From Eubacteriaceae bacterium Marseille-Q4139 (GTDB taxonomy: Bacteria > Bacillota > Clostridia > Lachnospirales > Lachnospiraceae), in the NCBI GenBank assembly GCA_018223415.1, contig JAGTTQ010000001.1, forward strand, positions 3,583,365 through 3,647,364: a stretch of 64,000 bases of DNA, given 5' to 3'. This document shows, piece after piece, positions 25,892-34,386 of this stretch; within the stretch, counting starts at the first letter, position 1; every line of letters begins with the position of its first letter. Under the pieces are notes generated by a model that was given only the letters and a program-made list of their open reading frames with translations, did not search any database and was not told the DNA's origin. The translations under genes were made by a program, and so were the position numbers.

Positions 25892-27096
25892 TTGAAAATA
25901 TGTTCATGGCGTTTCATGCCATCAAGGCCAATAAAATGCGGGCTTTCCTGACGATGCTCGGAATCATCATCGGCATCGGCTCCGTGATTTCCATCGTCTC
26001 CATCGGTGATACCATGCGCGGGATGTTCTCTGACCTTTATAAGGACGTGGGCATCACCCAGGCGTATGTGGCCATCGGGTACTGGATCGACGATGTGAGA
26101 ACCAGCGATTATTTTACCCTGGATGATTTGGATCAGATTGAGGAGGCGTTCGGCGACGAGATCGCCTATATGGACAGCAGCGCTTCGGTTTCTACGGACG
26201 TCCAGGCAGGGCGGATGAAAATGAAGTTCAATTTCCAGGGAATCGACTACACCTACCAGAATGTCCAGCCTGTTGAGATTCTGTATGGGCGGTATTTAAA
26301 CGAGGGCGATATCCTGGGACGCAGGAAAAATATCGTCATTGAGGATAAGAGTGCAAAGAACCTGTTCGGCGTGGAAAATGCCGTGGGAATGACCTTCCGG
26401 ACAACCATTTACGGAGACACGGACGAGTACACGGTGGTCGGCGTTTACCATAAGGAAATGAGCCCGTTCCAGGCTCTGCTCATGGGGAGCAATGACAGCA
26501 CCGGTTCGGCGTTTCTCCCCTACACGCTTTTAACGTGGCCCAACGACAATTTTTACCAGTGCCACCTGTTTGCGGCCGACGGGACGGACATGACAGACTT
26601 CATGAACCGGCTCACGGCATTTATCGCAAAGATTAAAAACAGGAATCCGGAGGACTTTTACACGGTGACGGCGGTTGCTGAAATGGGAAGCGTGGATCAG
26701 GTCATGGGTGCCCTGTCTGCGGCCGTTGGCGGGATTGCGGCCATCTCCCTTCTTGTGGGCGGCATCGGCATCATGAACATCATGCTGGTGTCCGTGACCG
26801 AGCGAACCAGGGAAATCGGCATCCGAAAGGCCCTTGGCGCGCGGACGCGGGATGTGATGATCCAGTTTTTGACGGAATCGGCCATCCTTTCGGCCTGCGG
26901 AGGCATCATCGGCGTGGCGTTGGCCGTATCCATCGTCATGGCAGGCGGTGCGGCGCTTCAGATGAAGGTCATTGTACGGCCGTCGGTGATTCTTATGGCT
27001 GTTTCGTTTTCGGCCATCGTGGGAATTTTCTTCGGGATTTATCCGGCATCGAAGGCGGCAAAGGCAGATCCGATTGATGCGCTGCGGTACGAATAG
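25885..27096 (+). CDS. MacB-like ABC transporter permease (FtsX domain)
   Basis: A 403-residue permease with the MacB layout. One N-terminal membrane segment (MLGIIIGIGSVISIVSIG) is followed by a large extracytoplasmic domain (about residues 45-270). Three C-terminal membrane segments contain the conserved VGGIGIMNIMLVSVTERTREIGIRKALGA. The C-terminal YPASKAAKADPIDALRYE is typical. It completes an adaptor-ATPase-permease efflux operon. A terminator hairpin follows at 27105. Confidence 0.93.
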   Translation: MLIENMFMAFHAIKANKMRAFLTMLGIIIGIGSVISIVSIGDTMRGMFSDLYKDVGITQAYVAIGYWIDDVRTSDYFTLDDLDQIEEAFGDEIAYMDSSASVSTDVQAGRMKMKFNFQGIDYTYQNVQPVEILYGRYLNEGDILGRRKNIVIEDKSAKNLFGVENAVGMTFRTTIYGDTDEYTVVGVYHKEMSPFQALLMGSNDSTGSAFLPYTLLTWPNDNFYQCHLFAADGTDMTDFMNRLTAFIAKIKNRNPEDFYTVTAVAEMGSVDQVMGALSAAVGGIAAISLLVGGIGIMNIMLVSVTERTREIGIRKALGARTRDVMIQFLTESAILSACGGIIGVALAVSIVMAGGAALQMKVIVRPSVILMAVSFSAIVGIFFGIYPASKAAKADPIDALRYE

Positions 27097-27104
27097 GGAA
27101 AAGG

Positions 27105-27149
27105 AATTTGTCAGGGAAAGCGGAAAGCAGCTTTCCTTGACAAATTTTT
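27105..27149 (+). terminator. Terminator of the MacAB-like operon, overlapping the next promoter
   Basis: AATTTGTCAGGGAAAG (27105-27120) pairs with CTTTCCTTGACAAATT (27131-27146, one mismatch) and runs into TTT. The TTGACA in its 3' arm is also the -35 of the downstream marR promoter. Confidence 0.75.
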
Positions 27150-27180
27150 ATCTCTGCGATATGATGTATATACACTAAAA
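27137..27180 (+). promoter_or_regulatory. Promoter/operator of the second marR gene
   Basis: TTGACA (27137-27142) and TATGAT (27160-27165) have 17-bp spacing. The sequence TGATGTATATACACTA overlaps the -10 and is an imperfect copy of the perfect palindrome upstream of the flavodoxin gene, so the same regulator probably binds both. Confidence 0.75.
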
Positions 27181-27201
27181 TGAGAAAGGGAAAGGCTATC
27201 C

Positions 27202-27624
27202 ATGGGCAAGAGAATTGACAATACGTCCTGCCACTGTCTGAAAATGAGAAGAAGCGCAGAAAATGTCATAGCGTTCTATGACCGCTTCCTTGTGCCTTCC
27301 GGTGTGACTGCGAGGCAGTATTCCCTGCTGTATGCGGTTTCTGGGCATCAGGGCTGCAATGTCCGCGAGCTGGCGGAAGTTATGCTTTTGGACCGCTCGA
27401 CCCTTGCAAGGAGCTTAAAGCCCCTGATCCAGGCCGGATATATCCGGGACGGCAGGAAAGAGGGGGCCAGGGACAGTGTCCTGGAGCTGACCGAACAGGG
27501 AACGGCTGTTTTGCAGGAAGCGGCCGCCCTTTGGACGGCCGCCCAGCGCCAGTTTGAGTCCAGGTTAGGGCAGGAACGGTTAAAGGCGCTCGAGGAGCTT
27601 CTGGAACTTCTTCAGGAGCTGTGA
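27202..27624 (+). CDS. MarR-family transcriptional regulator
   Basis: A 140-residue MarR protein with the winged-helix core SLLYAVSGHQGCNVRELAEVMLLDRSTLARSLKPLIQAGYIRDGRKEGARDSVLELTEQG. It carries N-terminal Cys residues in TSCHCLKMRR, which raises the option of redox or metal sensing; this is inference. It sits between two copies of a TGATGTATATACATCA-like operator, one on its own promoter and one before the flavodoxin gene. Confidence 0.88.
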   Translation: MGKRIDNTSCHCLKMRRSAENVIAFYDRFLVPSGVTARQYSLLYAVSGHQGCNVRELAEVMLLDRSTLARSLKPLIQAGYIRDGRKEGARDSVLELTEQGTAVLQEAAALWTAAQRQFESRLGQERLKALEELLELLQEL

Positions 27625-27643
27625 GATTGTTTTTCCGTATCAT

Positions 27644-27663
27644 AATGATGTATATACATCATT
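27644..27663 (+). promoter_or_regulatory. 20-bp perfect palindrome operator before the flavodoxin gene
   Basis: AATGATGTAT/ATACATCATT, centred between 27653 and 27654. A possible promoter (TTGTTT at 27627, TATATA at 27651, 18-bp spacing) is overlapped by it. The matching degenerate site before marR supports a shared regulator. Confidence 0.75.
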
Positions 27664-27693
27664 TGAGATAAAAAAGAAATGGAGGAAATGCAC

Positions 27694-28194
27694 ATGAAAA
27701 TGATGGTACTGTACCACTCAAAGACAGGCAACACGGAGAAGATGGCAAAGGTCATCGCAGAGGGAATGGAACGTGTCGACGGAGTCGCGGCGAAGGTCTG
27801 CCCCATTGAGGAGGTCGATGAGGAATGGGCAGCAGAGAGCAGATGTATCGTCCTGGGCTCTCCGATTTACGTCTCAAGCGTCTGCGCCGCAGTCAAGGAC
27901 TGGCTGGACGGCCCCTGCAAAAAATGCCAGCTTGCCGGAAAGCTCGGCGGGGCCTTTGCGACAGAGGATTATGTACACGGCGGCGGCGACCTGGGAATCC
28001 GCCTGATTCTCGATCATATGATGGTGTACGGCATGATGACGTATTCCGGCGGCGGCGCTTACGGAAAGCCAGTGATCCATCTGGGGCCGGTGGCCGTGAG
28101 CAGCCGTTTGGATGAGAGCGTGGAGACCTTTTTAACATACGGGGAGCGGATGGCCATAAAGGCAGTGGAGCTCTTTGGTGGACAGGGGAATTGA
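27694..28194 (+). CDS. Flavodoxin-like protein
   Basis: A 166-residue FMN-binding protein. The phosphate-binding loop SKTGNTEKMA is at about residues 8-17, and the flavodoxin fold strands LGSPIYVSSVCAAVKDWLD and AFATEDYVHGGGDLGIRLI are visible. GGAGG lies 8 nt before ATG 27694; two in-frame ATGs (27679, 27688) upstream sit too close to or before that site. It is likely the target of the MarR regulator next to it and may have a quinone or nitro-compound reductase role; function inferred from context only. Confidence 0.85.
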   Translation: MKMMVLYHSKTGNTEKMAKVIAEGMERVDGVAAKVCPIEEVDEEWAAESRCIVLGSPIYVSSVCAAVKDWLDGPCKKCQLAGKLGGAFATEDYVHGGGDLGIRLILDHMMVYGMMTYSGGGAYGKPVIHLGPVAVSSRLDESVETFLTYGERMAIKAVELFGGQGN

Positions 28195-28223
28195 TGGATT
28201 AGAAAGAAGGATTCATAAAAAGT

Positions 28224-28266
28224 AAGGACGGCGGAAACGGGATTTCCCAATTTCCGCCGCCTTTTC
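28224..28266. terminator. Bidirectional terminator between flavodoxin and choline-binding protein genes
   Basis: GGCGGAAACGGG and CCCAATTTCCGCC form a stem ending in CTTTTCC, placed between convergent genes. Confidence 0.8.
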
Positions 28267-28269
28267 CAT

Positions 28270-30567
28270 TTATCTCACCCAGGCACCGCTCTCATCAAGC
28301 ACATAGCCGTCCACCGTTGTGCCGGCGAACATCATGCCTTTAAAGCCGTTTCCAATGTCATTGAAGTAGTACCAGGTTCCGTCGATTTCCTTCCAGCCTG
28401 TTGCCATGGCGCCGGTGGCCGGATCCAGGTAGAAGTAGTTTCCGTTGTCTTTGAGCCAGCCCGTTGCCATGATTCCGTCTTTTCCGAAGAAATACCAGAC
28501 AGAATTGATCTCAAGCCAGCAGTTTTCCGCTCTTGTCCCATCGCTGTAATAGTAGGAATACTTTCCGTCCACAAGCTTCCAGGAGCCGCCAATGGGAGAC
28601 TTCGGAAGATCGCTTTCCTTCACGATGCCGGAGCGTGCGCCGCCGCTTCTTCCGCCGGAGCCGGAGCCGCTTCCGGAGGAGCTGGAGGAAGTGCCTTTCA
28701 CCATGACAGTTCCGAGCTTCGTGGTGAAGACTGTGATGATTCCGTCCTCGTAGTCGACCGTCCCCTGTTTGATTCCGTCGCCGGAGATTTTATCGGAGGA
28801 CTTATGTACCTCATCGTAGGAGGCAGGGGCTGCGATGGAAAGGATTAACGGTGTCTTTAAAGAAGAAAGCTTCTTTTCGGAACCGTCCTTCATCCGGAGC
28901 ATGCCTTCCAGGTCAAATTTCAGCTTGGTGGCGTTGCTTGCCGTCGCAAGGGACTTGTGTCCGATGAATACGGACTCCGCATCGCCTCCGCCCATGACAT
29001 AAGCCAGCAGGTGTGCGCCGATGACGTCGTCAACCAGCTCGCCGTCCAGCTCGACATCCATGGAAAATTCGTCGTCGAAAGCGGCGAGAGCCTGGACAAG
29101 CCCATCCAGCTTTTCAACCATGGCAGCATCGAGGTCGCCGGCATCTGCCTTGTCATTTAAAAGTGCCTCACGGAGCATGGCCATGCCAGAAGCGGCCGCC
29201 TCGTAATCCTCCAGGCTTTCTGCGTCAGGAAGAGACTTGACGAGGTTTTTAAATTCCGTGGCATTGGACGGTGTTGCGACTGGCGTGACCGGAGTCTCCG
29301 GCTCTGCGCCGATTTCTGCCAGCACGAAGGTGCTGAAGCTTGTCACCGTGAAGGTCGCCGTGCCGTCGCCGTTTAACCGAAGCTGATCCGGCGGCAGGAT
29401 TGCGTCATAGCTTCCGTCCGCGTGATAGTGGAGAACAGCAAAGAACTTCGGATTGATGGTTTCCGGGATCGGGATGGTGATCTGGACGGGAACCTTTAAC
29501 TCTTCGGCAGCACCAACAAGAGAGAAGTCCACCTGCACCGTGTTCCGGTATGCGGTGTGGTCTACCATCACCTCTTCTTCCGGCTTGGTGACGCGGAAGC
29601 TGACGGTGCTGCCGGGAGCCTCTGCGTTGAGGCCGGCGCCGACGATTTCGATCTTGCCTGCGTCGATTCCGGTGTCGTTGGAGGCGTCAATCTTTGTTAC
29701 AATGCCGTTTTCCTTTGCGTATGCGGCCTCCAGTTCGGCAATCTTTTTTACCACTTCCGGTTCTGTCTGCATGGCAACCTGAACCTTATCGCGGTTTTCT
29801 GCCAGCTTGTCAGGAGCCGTCGTGATAGCTTCCGGGTCATCGGAGTTTAAGATTCCGTCGATGGTACCGGATACGCCGGCATTTTCTTCGGAAGCGTCAT
29901 AAGTATCTCCGAAGACGGCTTTACTATGGAAAATCTTGGACGGCATGCTGCTGACAGTGCGGATGTCGAAGGTATATTCTGCGCCTTCCTCCACCATGTC
30001 TTCGGCAACATTGAGTTCCGGAGCCTGTGCATCGTCGTAGATTATATCCCATTTCCCGTCCACATAGAGCGCAATTTCATATCCGGCAATGTACTCGGAA
30101 TACTCGGCTGAAAGTGCGTCGGAAGGCTCATCCCAAACGATAGTGGTGCCTTCCCAATGAGGATTTTCCGGGACGCCAAAGGAAATGTCCGGCATTGCGA
30201 AATTCCATTCTTCGGAATACTCCGACCAGTCACTGGTTTTCGTTTCGATATCATCCCCAAGAGCCCTGACACGGAATTTGTAAGCGCCGCTTTCTTCAAT
30301 CTGATTGCGGAAGCCATAGAAGGAAAAGACATCAGGGGCAGATGTGATCCTTGTGGAGTGGGTGGAACTAAAAGTCCAGCCGTTGTCGCTTACTGCCTCC
30401 ATCTGGTACTTCCCGCCGGCGTCCTCCACCCGGCTCCATTCCGGCACGGCCTCCCATTCCTCGCTCCACCATACCTGCGGAGCTTCCAGTTTTGTGGCGG
30501 CAAAGGCGGTACACACCGTGTTCATGGACAGGACTGCCGCCAGTGCCGCTGCGAAAACCTTTTTCAT
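28270..30567 (-). CDS. Secreted protein with C-terminal choline-binding-type cell-wall repeats
   Basis: A 765-residue secreted protein. The signal peptide is MKKVFAAALAAVLSMNTVCTAFA. Residues about 25-215 resemble fibronectin-III-like beta domains (APQVWWSEEWEAVPEWSRVE; a repeat-like WEGTTIVWDEPSDALSAEYSEYIAGYEIALYVDG). A large middle region follows, then a low-complexity Ser/Gly linker near residue 630. The last 105 residues carry aromatic repeats typical of choline/cell-wall binding modules (GYFYLD, GATGWKEIDGTWYYF). It probably attaches non-covalently to teichoic acids. Start follows AAGGAGG; the promoter has a palindromic operator and a G9 tract upstream. Confidence 0.85.
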   Translation of the reverse strand: MKKVFAAALAAVLSMNTVCTAFAATKLEAPQVWWSEEWEAVPEWSRVEDAGGKYQMEAVSDNGWTFSSTHSTRITSAPDVFSFYGFRNQIEESGAYKFRVRALGDDIETKTSDWSEYSEEWNFAMPDISFGVPENPHWEGTTIVWDEPSDALSAEYSEYIAGYEIALYVDGKWDIIYDDAQAPELNVAEDMVEEGAEYTFDIRTVSSMPSKIFHSKAVFGDTYDASEENAGVSGTIDGILNSDDPEAITTAPDKLAENRDKVQVAMQTEPEVVKKIAELEAAYAKENGIVTKIDASNDTGIDAGKIEIVGAGLNAEAPGSTVSFRVTKPEEEVMVDHTAYRNTVQVDFSLVGAAEELKVPVQITIPIPETINPKFFAVLHYHADGSYDAILPPDQLRLNGDGTATFTVTSFSTFVLAEIGAEPETPVTPVATPSNATEFKNLVKSLPDAESLEDYEAAASGMAMLREALLNDKADAGDLDAAMVEKLDGLVQALAAFDDEFSMDVELDGELVDDVIGAHLLAYVMGGGDAESVFIGHKSLATASNATKLKFDLEGMLRMKDGSEKKLSSLKTPLILSIAAPASYDEVHKSSDKISGDGIKQGTVDYEDGIITVFTTKLGTVMVKGTSSSSSGSGSGSGGRSGGARSGIVKESDLPKSPIGGSWKLVDGKYSYYYSDGTRAENCWLEINSVWYFFGKDGIMATGWLKDNGNYFYLDPATGAMATGWKEIDGTWYYFNDIGNGFKGMMFAGTTVDGYVLDESGAWVR

Positions 30568-30608
30568 AACTCAACCTCCTTGCAAAATTTTTTATACAAA
30601 ATTTGACA

Positions 30609-30669
30609 TTTTGTACAAAATCAATCATAGCATGGAGATAAAATGTAGTCAATATATAGTGGGGGGGGG
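30609..30669 (-). promoter_or_regulatory. Promoter, palindromic operator and G9/C9 tract of the choline-binding protein gene
   Basis: On the minus strand TTGACT (30652-30647) and TATGAT (30629-30624) have 17-bp spacing. Just downstream lies the perfect palindrome TTTTGTACAAAA (30609-30620), and a related ATTTTGTATAAA further down. Nine consecutive C (plus-strand G at 30661-30669) sit 9 bp upstream of the -35. Confidence 0.65.
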
Positions 30670-30705
30670 TATTTTTAGAATATTTAATAATTTTTTCTAA
30701 TAAGG

Positions 30706-31749
30706 TTATAAGTCCAGCTTCATATCGCCCTCACGAATCCATCCGATCCGCCTGAAAACCGCGCCGAAGGCGAGAGTCAGAACAGCGGGAAGAAGGAAGC
30801 AGACGAGAAAAATCCCGATCCACATGTTCATGCCGCCGTCCGGCATGGCCGTATAGATTCCGATGGGGCCCACCAGGCCGCAGGTTCCCATGCCGGAGCC
30901 GGCCGGGATGTTTTCCAGGCGGAAGATCATGGTGGAAACGGGCCCCGTCACCATGGAAGCCATGGTGGGAGCGAGCCAGATTTTCGGGTTCTTTATGATG
31001 TTTGCCATCTGGAGCATGGAAGTACCGAGGCCCTGGGCGAAGAGGCCGCCCCAGCCGTTTTCGCGGAAGCTTAAAACAGCAAAGCCTACCATCTGGGCAC
31101 AGCAGCCGGCCGTGGCTGCGCCGCCTGCGATGCCGTCGAGGCCCAGCATGATGCAGATGGCCGCGCTGCTGATGGGAAGTGTCAGGGCGATGCCGATCAG
31201 CGCGGAAACGAGGATTCCCATGAAAAACGGCTGCATTTCCGTCGCAGATTTTACCAGATCCCCGAACAGCGTCATGAATCGGGAGACAGCAGGCCCTGCG
31301 AACTGGGCGGCGAGGACGCCGGTGATGATGGTGACGCCGGGCGTTACGAGGATGTCCACGCGGGTTTCCTTTGACACCAGCTTTCCAAGCTCTGTGGAAA
31401 TCACAGCAGCGACCAGGGCGCCGACGGGGCCGCCCAGCTCATTTCCGGCAATGCCGACGGCGGCCGCGGAAAAGAGGACGAGCTGCGGCGCCTTTAAAGC
31501 ATAGGCGATGGAGACGCCAAGGGCCGCGCCGGTGGCGCTTTTTGCATAATTTGCGATGGTGAGGAACAGTCCGACGCCGCATTTTTCTCCCAGGGTGGAG
31601 AAAATTGTTCCAATAAGAAGCGAGGCAAAGAGGCCGAAGGCCATGGCTCCAAGGGCGTCGATCAGATACGTTTGAGGTGTGATGCGGATTTCTTTTCTTT
31701 CCAGGAATTCCTTCCAGGTTTCCCGGTGCTCATTTTTAACAGTTTTCAT
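30706..31749 (-). CDS. PTS IIC-like integral membrane protein
   Basis: A 347-residue membrane protein similar to the PTS_EIIC_2 family (PF13303), with about nine hydrophobic segments and Gly-rich loops such as AAVGIAGNELGGPVGALVAAVISTELGKLV and GSGMGTCGLVGPIGIYTAM. ATG at 31749 follows AAGGAG by 7 nt. No EIIA/EIIB genes are adjacent, so sugar phosphotransferase activity is uncertain. The gene ends 138 bp from the choline-binding protein start, in the same orientation and upstream of it. Confidence 0.8.
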   Translation of the reverse strand: MKTVKNEHRETWKEFLERKEIRITPQTYLIDALGAMAFGLFASLLIGTIFSTLGEKCGVGLFLTIANYAKSATGAALGVSIAYALKAPQLVLFSAAAVGIAGNELGGPVGALVAAVISTELGKLVSKETRVDILVTPGVTIITGVLAAQFAGPAVSRFMTLFGDLVKSATEMQPFFMGILVSALIGIALTLPISSAAICIMLGLDGIAGGAATAGCCAQMVGFAVLSFRENGWGGLFAQGLGTSMLQMANIIKNPKIWLAPTMASMVTGPVSTMIFRLENIPAGSGMGTCGLVGPIGIYTAMPDGGMNMWIGIFLVCFLLPAVLTLAFGAVFRRIGWIREGDMKLDL

Positions 31750-31872
31750 GGCGATTCTCCTTTTTAACCGTACTGGCAGCTCATTTTTCCGTATTCTGCC
31801 ATAACTCGCGGGAAATGGCAAGGGAAACGCCTGTTAATGACAAAATAATAACAATCCCTGGGAATCCTTTCC

Positions 31873-31901
31873 TTGCTATTCCGGAAGGCTTATGCTAAAA
31901 T
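31873..31901 (+). promoter_or_regulatory. Putative promoter of the HAD-znu operon
   Basis: TTGCTA (31873-31878) and TAAAAT (31896-31901) with 17-bp spacing and an extended TGC before the -10. Confidence 0.6.
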
Positions 31902-31967
31902 AAAATGCGCTGGCAGCCCGGGAATGCAGGCATTTTGGGGCTGTTAAGAAAAGACAGGAGTGAACTT

Positions 31968-32642
31968 ATGAAATATAAATGCTGTATTTTTGATCTGGAC
32001 GGGACACTTGTAAATTCCATCCATGCGCTGACTTACTGCACCAATCTGGCTCTTGAGAAATTTGGCCTGGGGCCGCTTACGGAAGACCAGATGAAAACCA
32101 TCGTCGGCGACGGCTACAAGATGCAGATGAAGCGCGCCCTGCTTTTGGCAGGCGATGAAGCGCTTTCCCATTATGAAGAGATTCTTCCGATTTATATGGA
32201 GATTTTTTCTGAGAACTGTCTCCACGATCTCTATGCCTACGACGGAATCCTGGAATTTTTGCATTATGCGAAATCCTGCGGCCTAGGCCTCGGCATTGTT
32301 TCCAACAAACCACAGGCCCAGGCGGAGGACACGGTGAACGGAGTCTTTGAAAACGGCCTGTTTAAGGTGGTGATCGGCGAGTCGGAGACCATACCGAAAA
32401 AGCCGGATCCCAAAGGCGCAAAGACGGCGGCCGGGCTTCTTGGGGCGAAGCCGGAGGAATGCCTGTACTTTGGCGACACCAACACCGACATGCGGACGGG
32501 AAAAGGCGCCGGTATGGCGACGGTGGGCGTCCTCTGGGGCTTCCGGACGCGGGAAGAGCTTCTGGCCTTTTCGCCCGATTACATGATTGAACGGCCGGAG
32601 GACATGACAGAGATCTTAAAGGCCATGAGGGATGCAGAATGA
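31968..32642 (+). CDS. HAD-family phosphatase (phosphoglycolate phosphatase-like)
   Basis: A 224-residue HAD hydrolase: motif I FDLDGTLVNS, motif II IVSNKPQ, Lys in PKKPDPKG, and motif IV YFGDTNTDMRTGKGAG. The helical cap and length match Gph/PpaX. ATG 31968 follows ACAGGAG. It overlaps znuA by 4 bp (ATGA), so it is in the metal-uptake operon although its role there is unclear. Confidence 0.87.
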   Translation: MKYKCCIFDLDGTLVNSIHALTYCTNLALEKFGLGPLTEDQMKTIVGDGYKMQMKRALLLAGDEALSHYEEILPIYMEIFSENCLHDLYAYDGILEFLHYAKSCGLGLGIVSNKPQAQAEDTVNGVFENGLFKVVIGESETIPKKPDPKGAKTAAGLLGAKPEECLYFGDTNTDMRTGKGAGMATVGVLWGFRTREELLAFSPDYMIERPEDMTEILKAMRDAE

Positions 32643-33676
32643 GATCTGGCTTTTTAAAAGGCGTGTTCATGTTTGCACTGGCAGCCGCTGTTTCCTGCCT
32701 GGCGCTTTCCGGGTGCAGGAGAAGCGGGGAAGGCGGGGGAGCGGAAGTTCCGGCAGAAGCGGGACATCCCCTTAAGGTGGTGACGACGCTTTTTCCGTAT
32801 TATGACTTTACGAGACAGATTGCAGGCGAAAACATCGAGCTTTCCATGGTGATCCCCGCCGGTATGGACAGCCATTCCTTTGAGCCGACGCCGGCCGACA
32901 TCCGCCTGATCGAGGAAGCCGACCTGTTTATCTGCAACGGCGGCCACATGGAACAGTGGGTGAGCCAGGTGCTTTCCTCCCTCGATACGCCGTCCATGAC
33001 CGTCGTCACGATGATGGACCATGTGGATGTGGTGGAAGAGGAGATTGTCGAAGGCATGGAAGTGAGCGGCCATGAGCATGAGCACGGCCATGACGAAGAC
33101 GGGGAAGACGGGCATGACGCGGAAGACGAGTCCCTCTACGAGATTGAATACGACGAGCACATCTGGACGTCGCCGGCCAATGCCATGGAGATTGTGAATG
33201 TGATTTCCGCTGCCTTAAAGGAAGCAGATCCGGAGCATGCAAAAGACTATGAGGCCGGGGCAGAAGCGTACCTTGCAAAGCTTTCAAAGCTGGATGCGGA
33301 ATTTGCCGGCGTGGTGGCGGAGGCAAAGCGCGATATCATGATTTTCGGCGACAAGTTCCCGCTGCGGTATTTTGCCGATGAATACGGGCTTCGATACCGG
33401 GCGGCCTTTTCCGGCTGCTCCACGGACACGGAGCCCAGCGCCAAGACCATCGCCTATTTAATCGACAAGGTTCGGGAGGAACATATCCCCGCCGTCTACT
33501 ATCTGGAGCTTTCCAGCCCACGTGTGGCAGAGATCATCGGCGAGGAGACAGGAGCCGAACCGCTTCTGTTCCATTCCTGCCATAACGTGACGAGGCGGGA
33601 GTTTGACGCCGGCGTCACCTACCTGGAACTGATGGAAACCAATGTGAAAAATCTTCGGAAGGGACTGTGTGAATGA
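32639..33676 (+). CDS. znuA: Zinc/manganese ABC transporter substrate-binding lipoprotein
   Basis: A 345-residue cluster A-I metal-binding lipoprotein. The lipobox is LALSGC near residue 26. Metal-ligand signatures are GMDSHSFEPTPADI, CNGGHMEQW and EHIWTSPANAM, and FGDKFPLRYFADEYG supplies the C-lobe. A His/Asp/Glu-rich loop (HEHEHGHDEDGEDGHD) at about residues 142-157 is a feature of zinc-specific members such as ZnuA. It overlaps the ATPase gene. The metal could be Zn or Mn; the His loop favours Zn. Confidence 0.9.
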   Translation: MRSGFLKGVFMFALAAAVSCLALSGCRRSGEGGGAEVPAEAGHPLKVVTTLFPYYDFTRQIAGENIELSMVIPAGMDSHSFEPTPADIRLIEEADLFICNGGHMEQWVSQVLSSLDTPSMTVVTMMDHVDVVEEEIVEGMEVSGHEHEHGHDEDGEDGHDAEDESLYEIEYDEHIWTSPANAMEIVNVISAALKEADPEHAKDYEAGAEAYLAKLSKLDAEFAGVVAEAKRDIMIFGDKFPLRYFADEYGLRYRAAFSGCSTDTEPSAKTIAYLIDKVREEHIPAVYYLELSSPRVAEIIGEETGAEPLLFHSCHNVTRREFDAGVTYLELMETNVKNLRKGLCE

Positions 33677-34386
33677 ATCAGCCTTTGATAACTTGTGAAC
33701 ATGTGGATTTTGGATACGAAAACTACGACGTGGTGAAAGACGTGTCCATGGAAATCTGGCCCGGCGACTATCTCTGCATCGTCGGGGAAAACGGCTCCGG
33801 GAAAAGTACGCTGATGAAAGGCCTTTTGGGGCTTTTAAAGCCCACGGGCGGCACAATCACCATGTCAGAGGAGCTAAAGCGCTCCGGCATCGGCTATCTG
33901 CCCCAGCAGACCAGTTCCCAGAAGGACTTTCCGGCGACCGTGTTTGAGGTGGTACTTTCCGGCTGCCTCGGGAAGCGGGGAAACCGGCCGTTTTATTCCC
34001 AGGCGGAGAAAAAGACGGCGCTTCTCAATATGGAACGGCTCGGGATTTCGGAGTTAAAAAAGAGCTGCTACCGCGACCTCTCCGGCGGCCAGAAGCAGCG
34101 CGTCCTGATCGCCAGGGCGCTCTGTGCCACGGATAAGCTTTTGATCTTGGACGAGCCGATTACCGGCCTGGATCCGGCCACCATGCAGGATTTTTACCAT
34201 GTGATCCGCCAGTTGAACCGCGAGAGCCGCGTGGCCGTCCTGATGGTGTCCCACGATGTCCAGAATATTGTGGGGCAGGCGAAAAAGATCCTGCATCTCG
34301 GGCAGACCGTGCTGTTTTACGGCACAGTAGAGGAGTACCGGCTGTCTGACTGCGGCAGAAAATTCCTGGGAGGTGGAGACGAATGA
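33673..34386 (+). CDS. znuC: Metal ABC transporter ATP-binding protein
   Basis: A 237-residue ATPase with Walker A GENGSGKST, Q-loop YLPQQT, signature LSGGQKQR, Walker B LLILDEPITGLD and switch His MVSHDVQNI. Genes on both sides (ZnuA-like and ZnuB-like, each overlapping by 4 bp) place it in the zinc importer. Confidence 0.92.
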   Translation: MNQPLITCEHVDFGYENYDVVKDVSMEIWPGDYLCIVGENGSGKSTLMKGLLGLLKPTGGTITMSEELKRSGIGYLPQQTSSQKDFPATVFEVVLSGCLGKRGNRPFYSQAEKKTALLNMERLGISELKKSCYRDLSGGQKQRVLIARALCATDKLLILDEPITGLDPATMQDFYHVIRQLNRESRVAVLMVSHDVQNIVGQAKKILHLGQTVLFYGTVEEYRLSDCGRKFLGGGDE

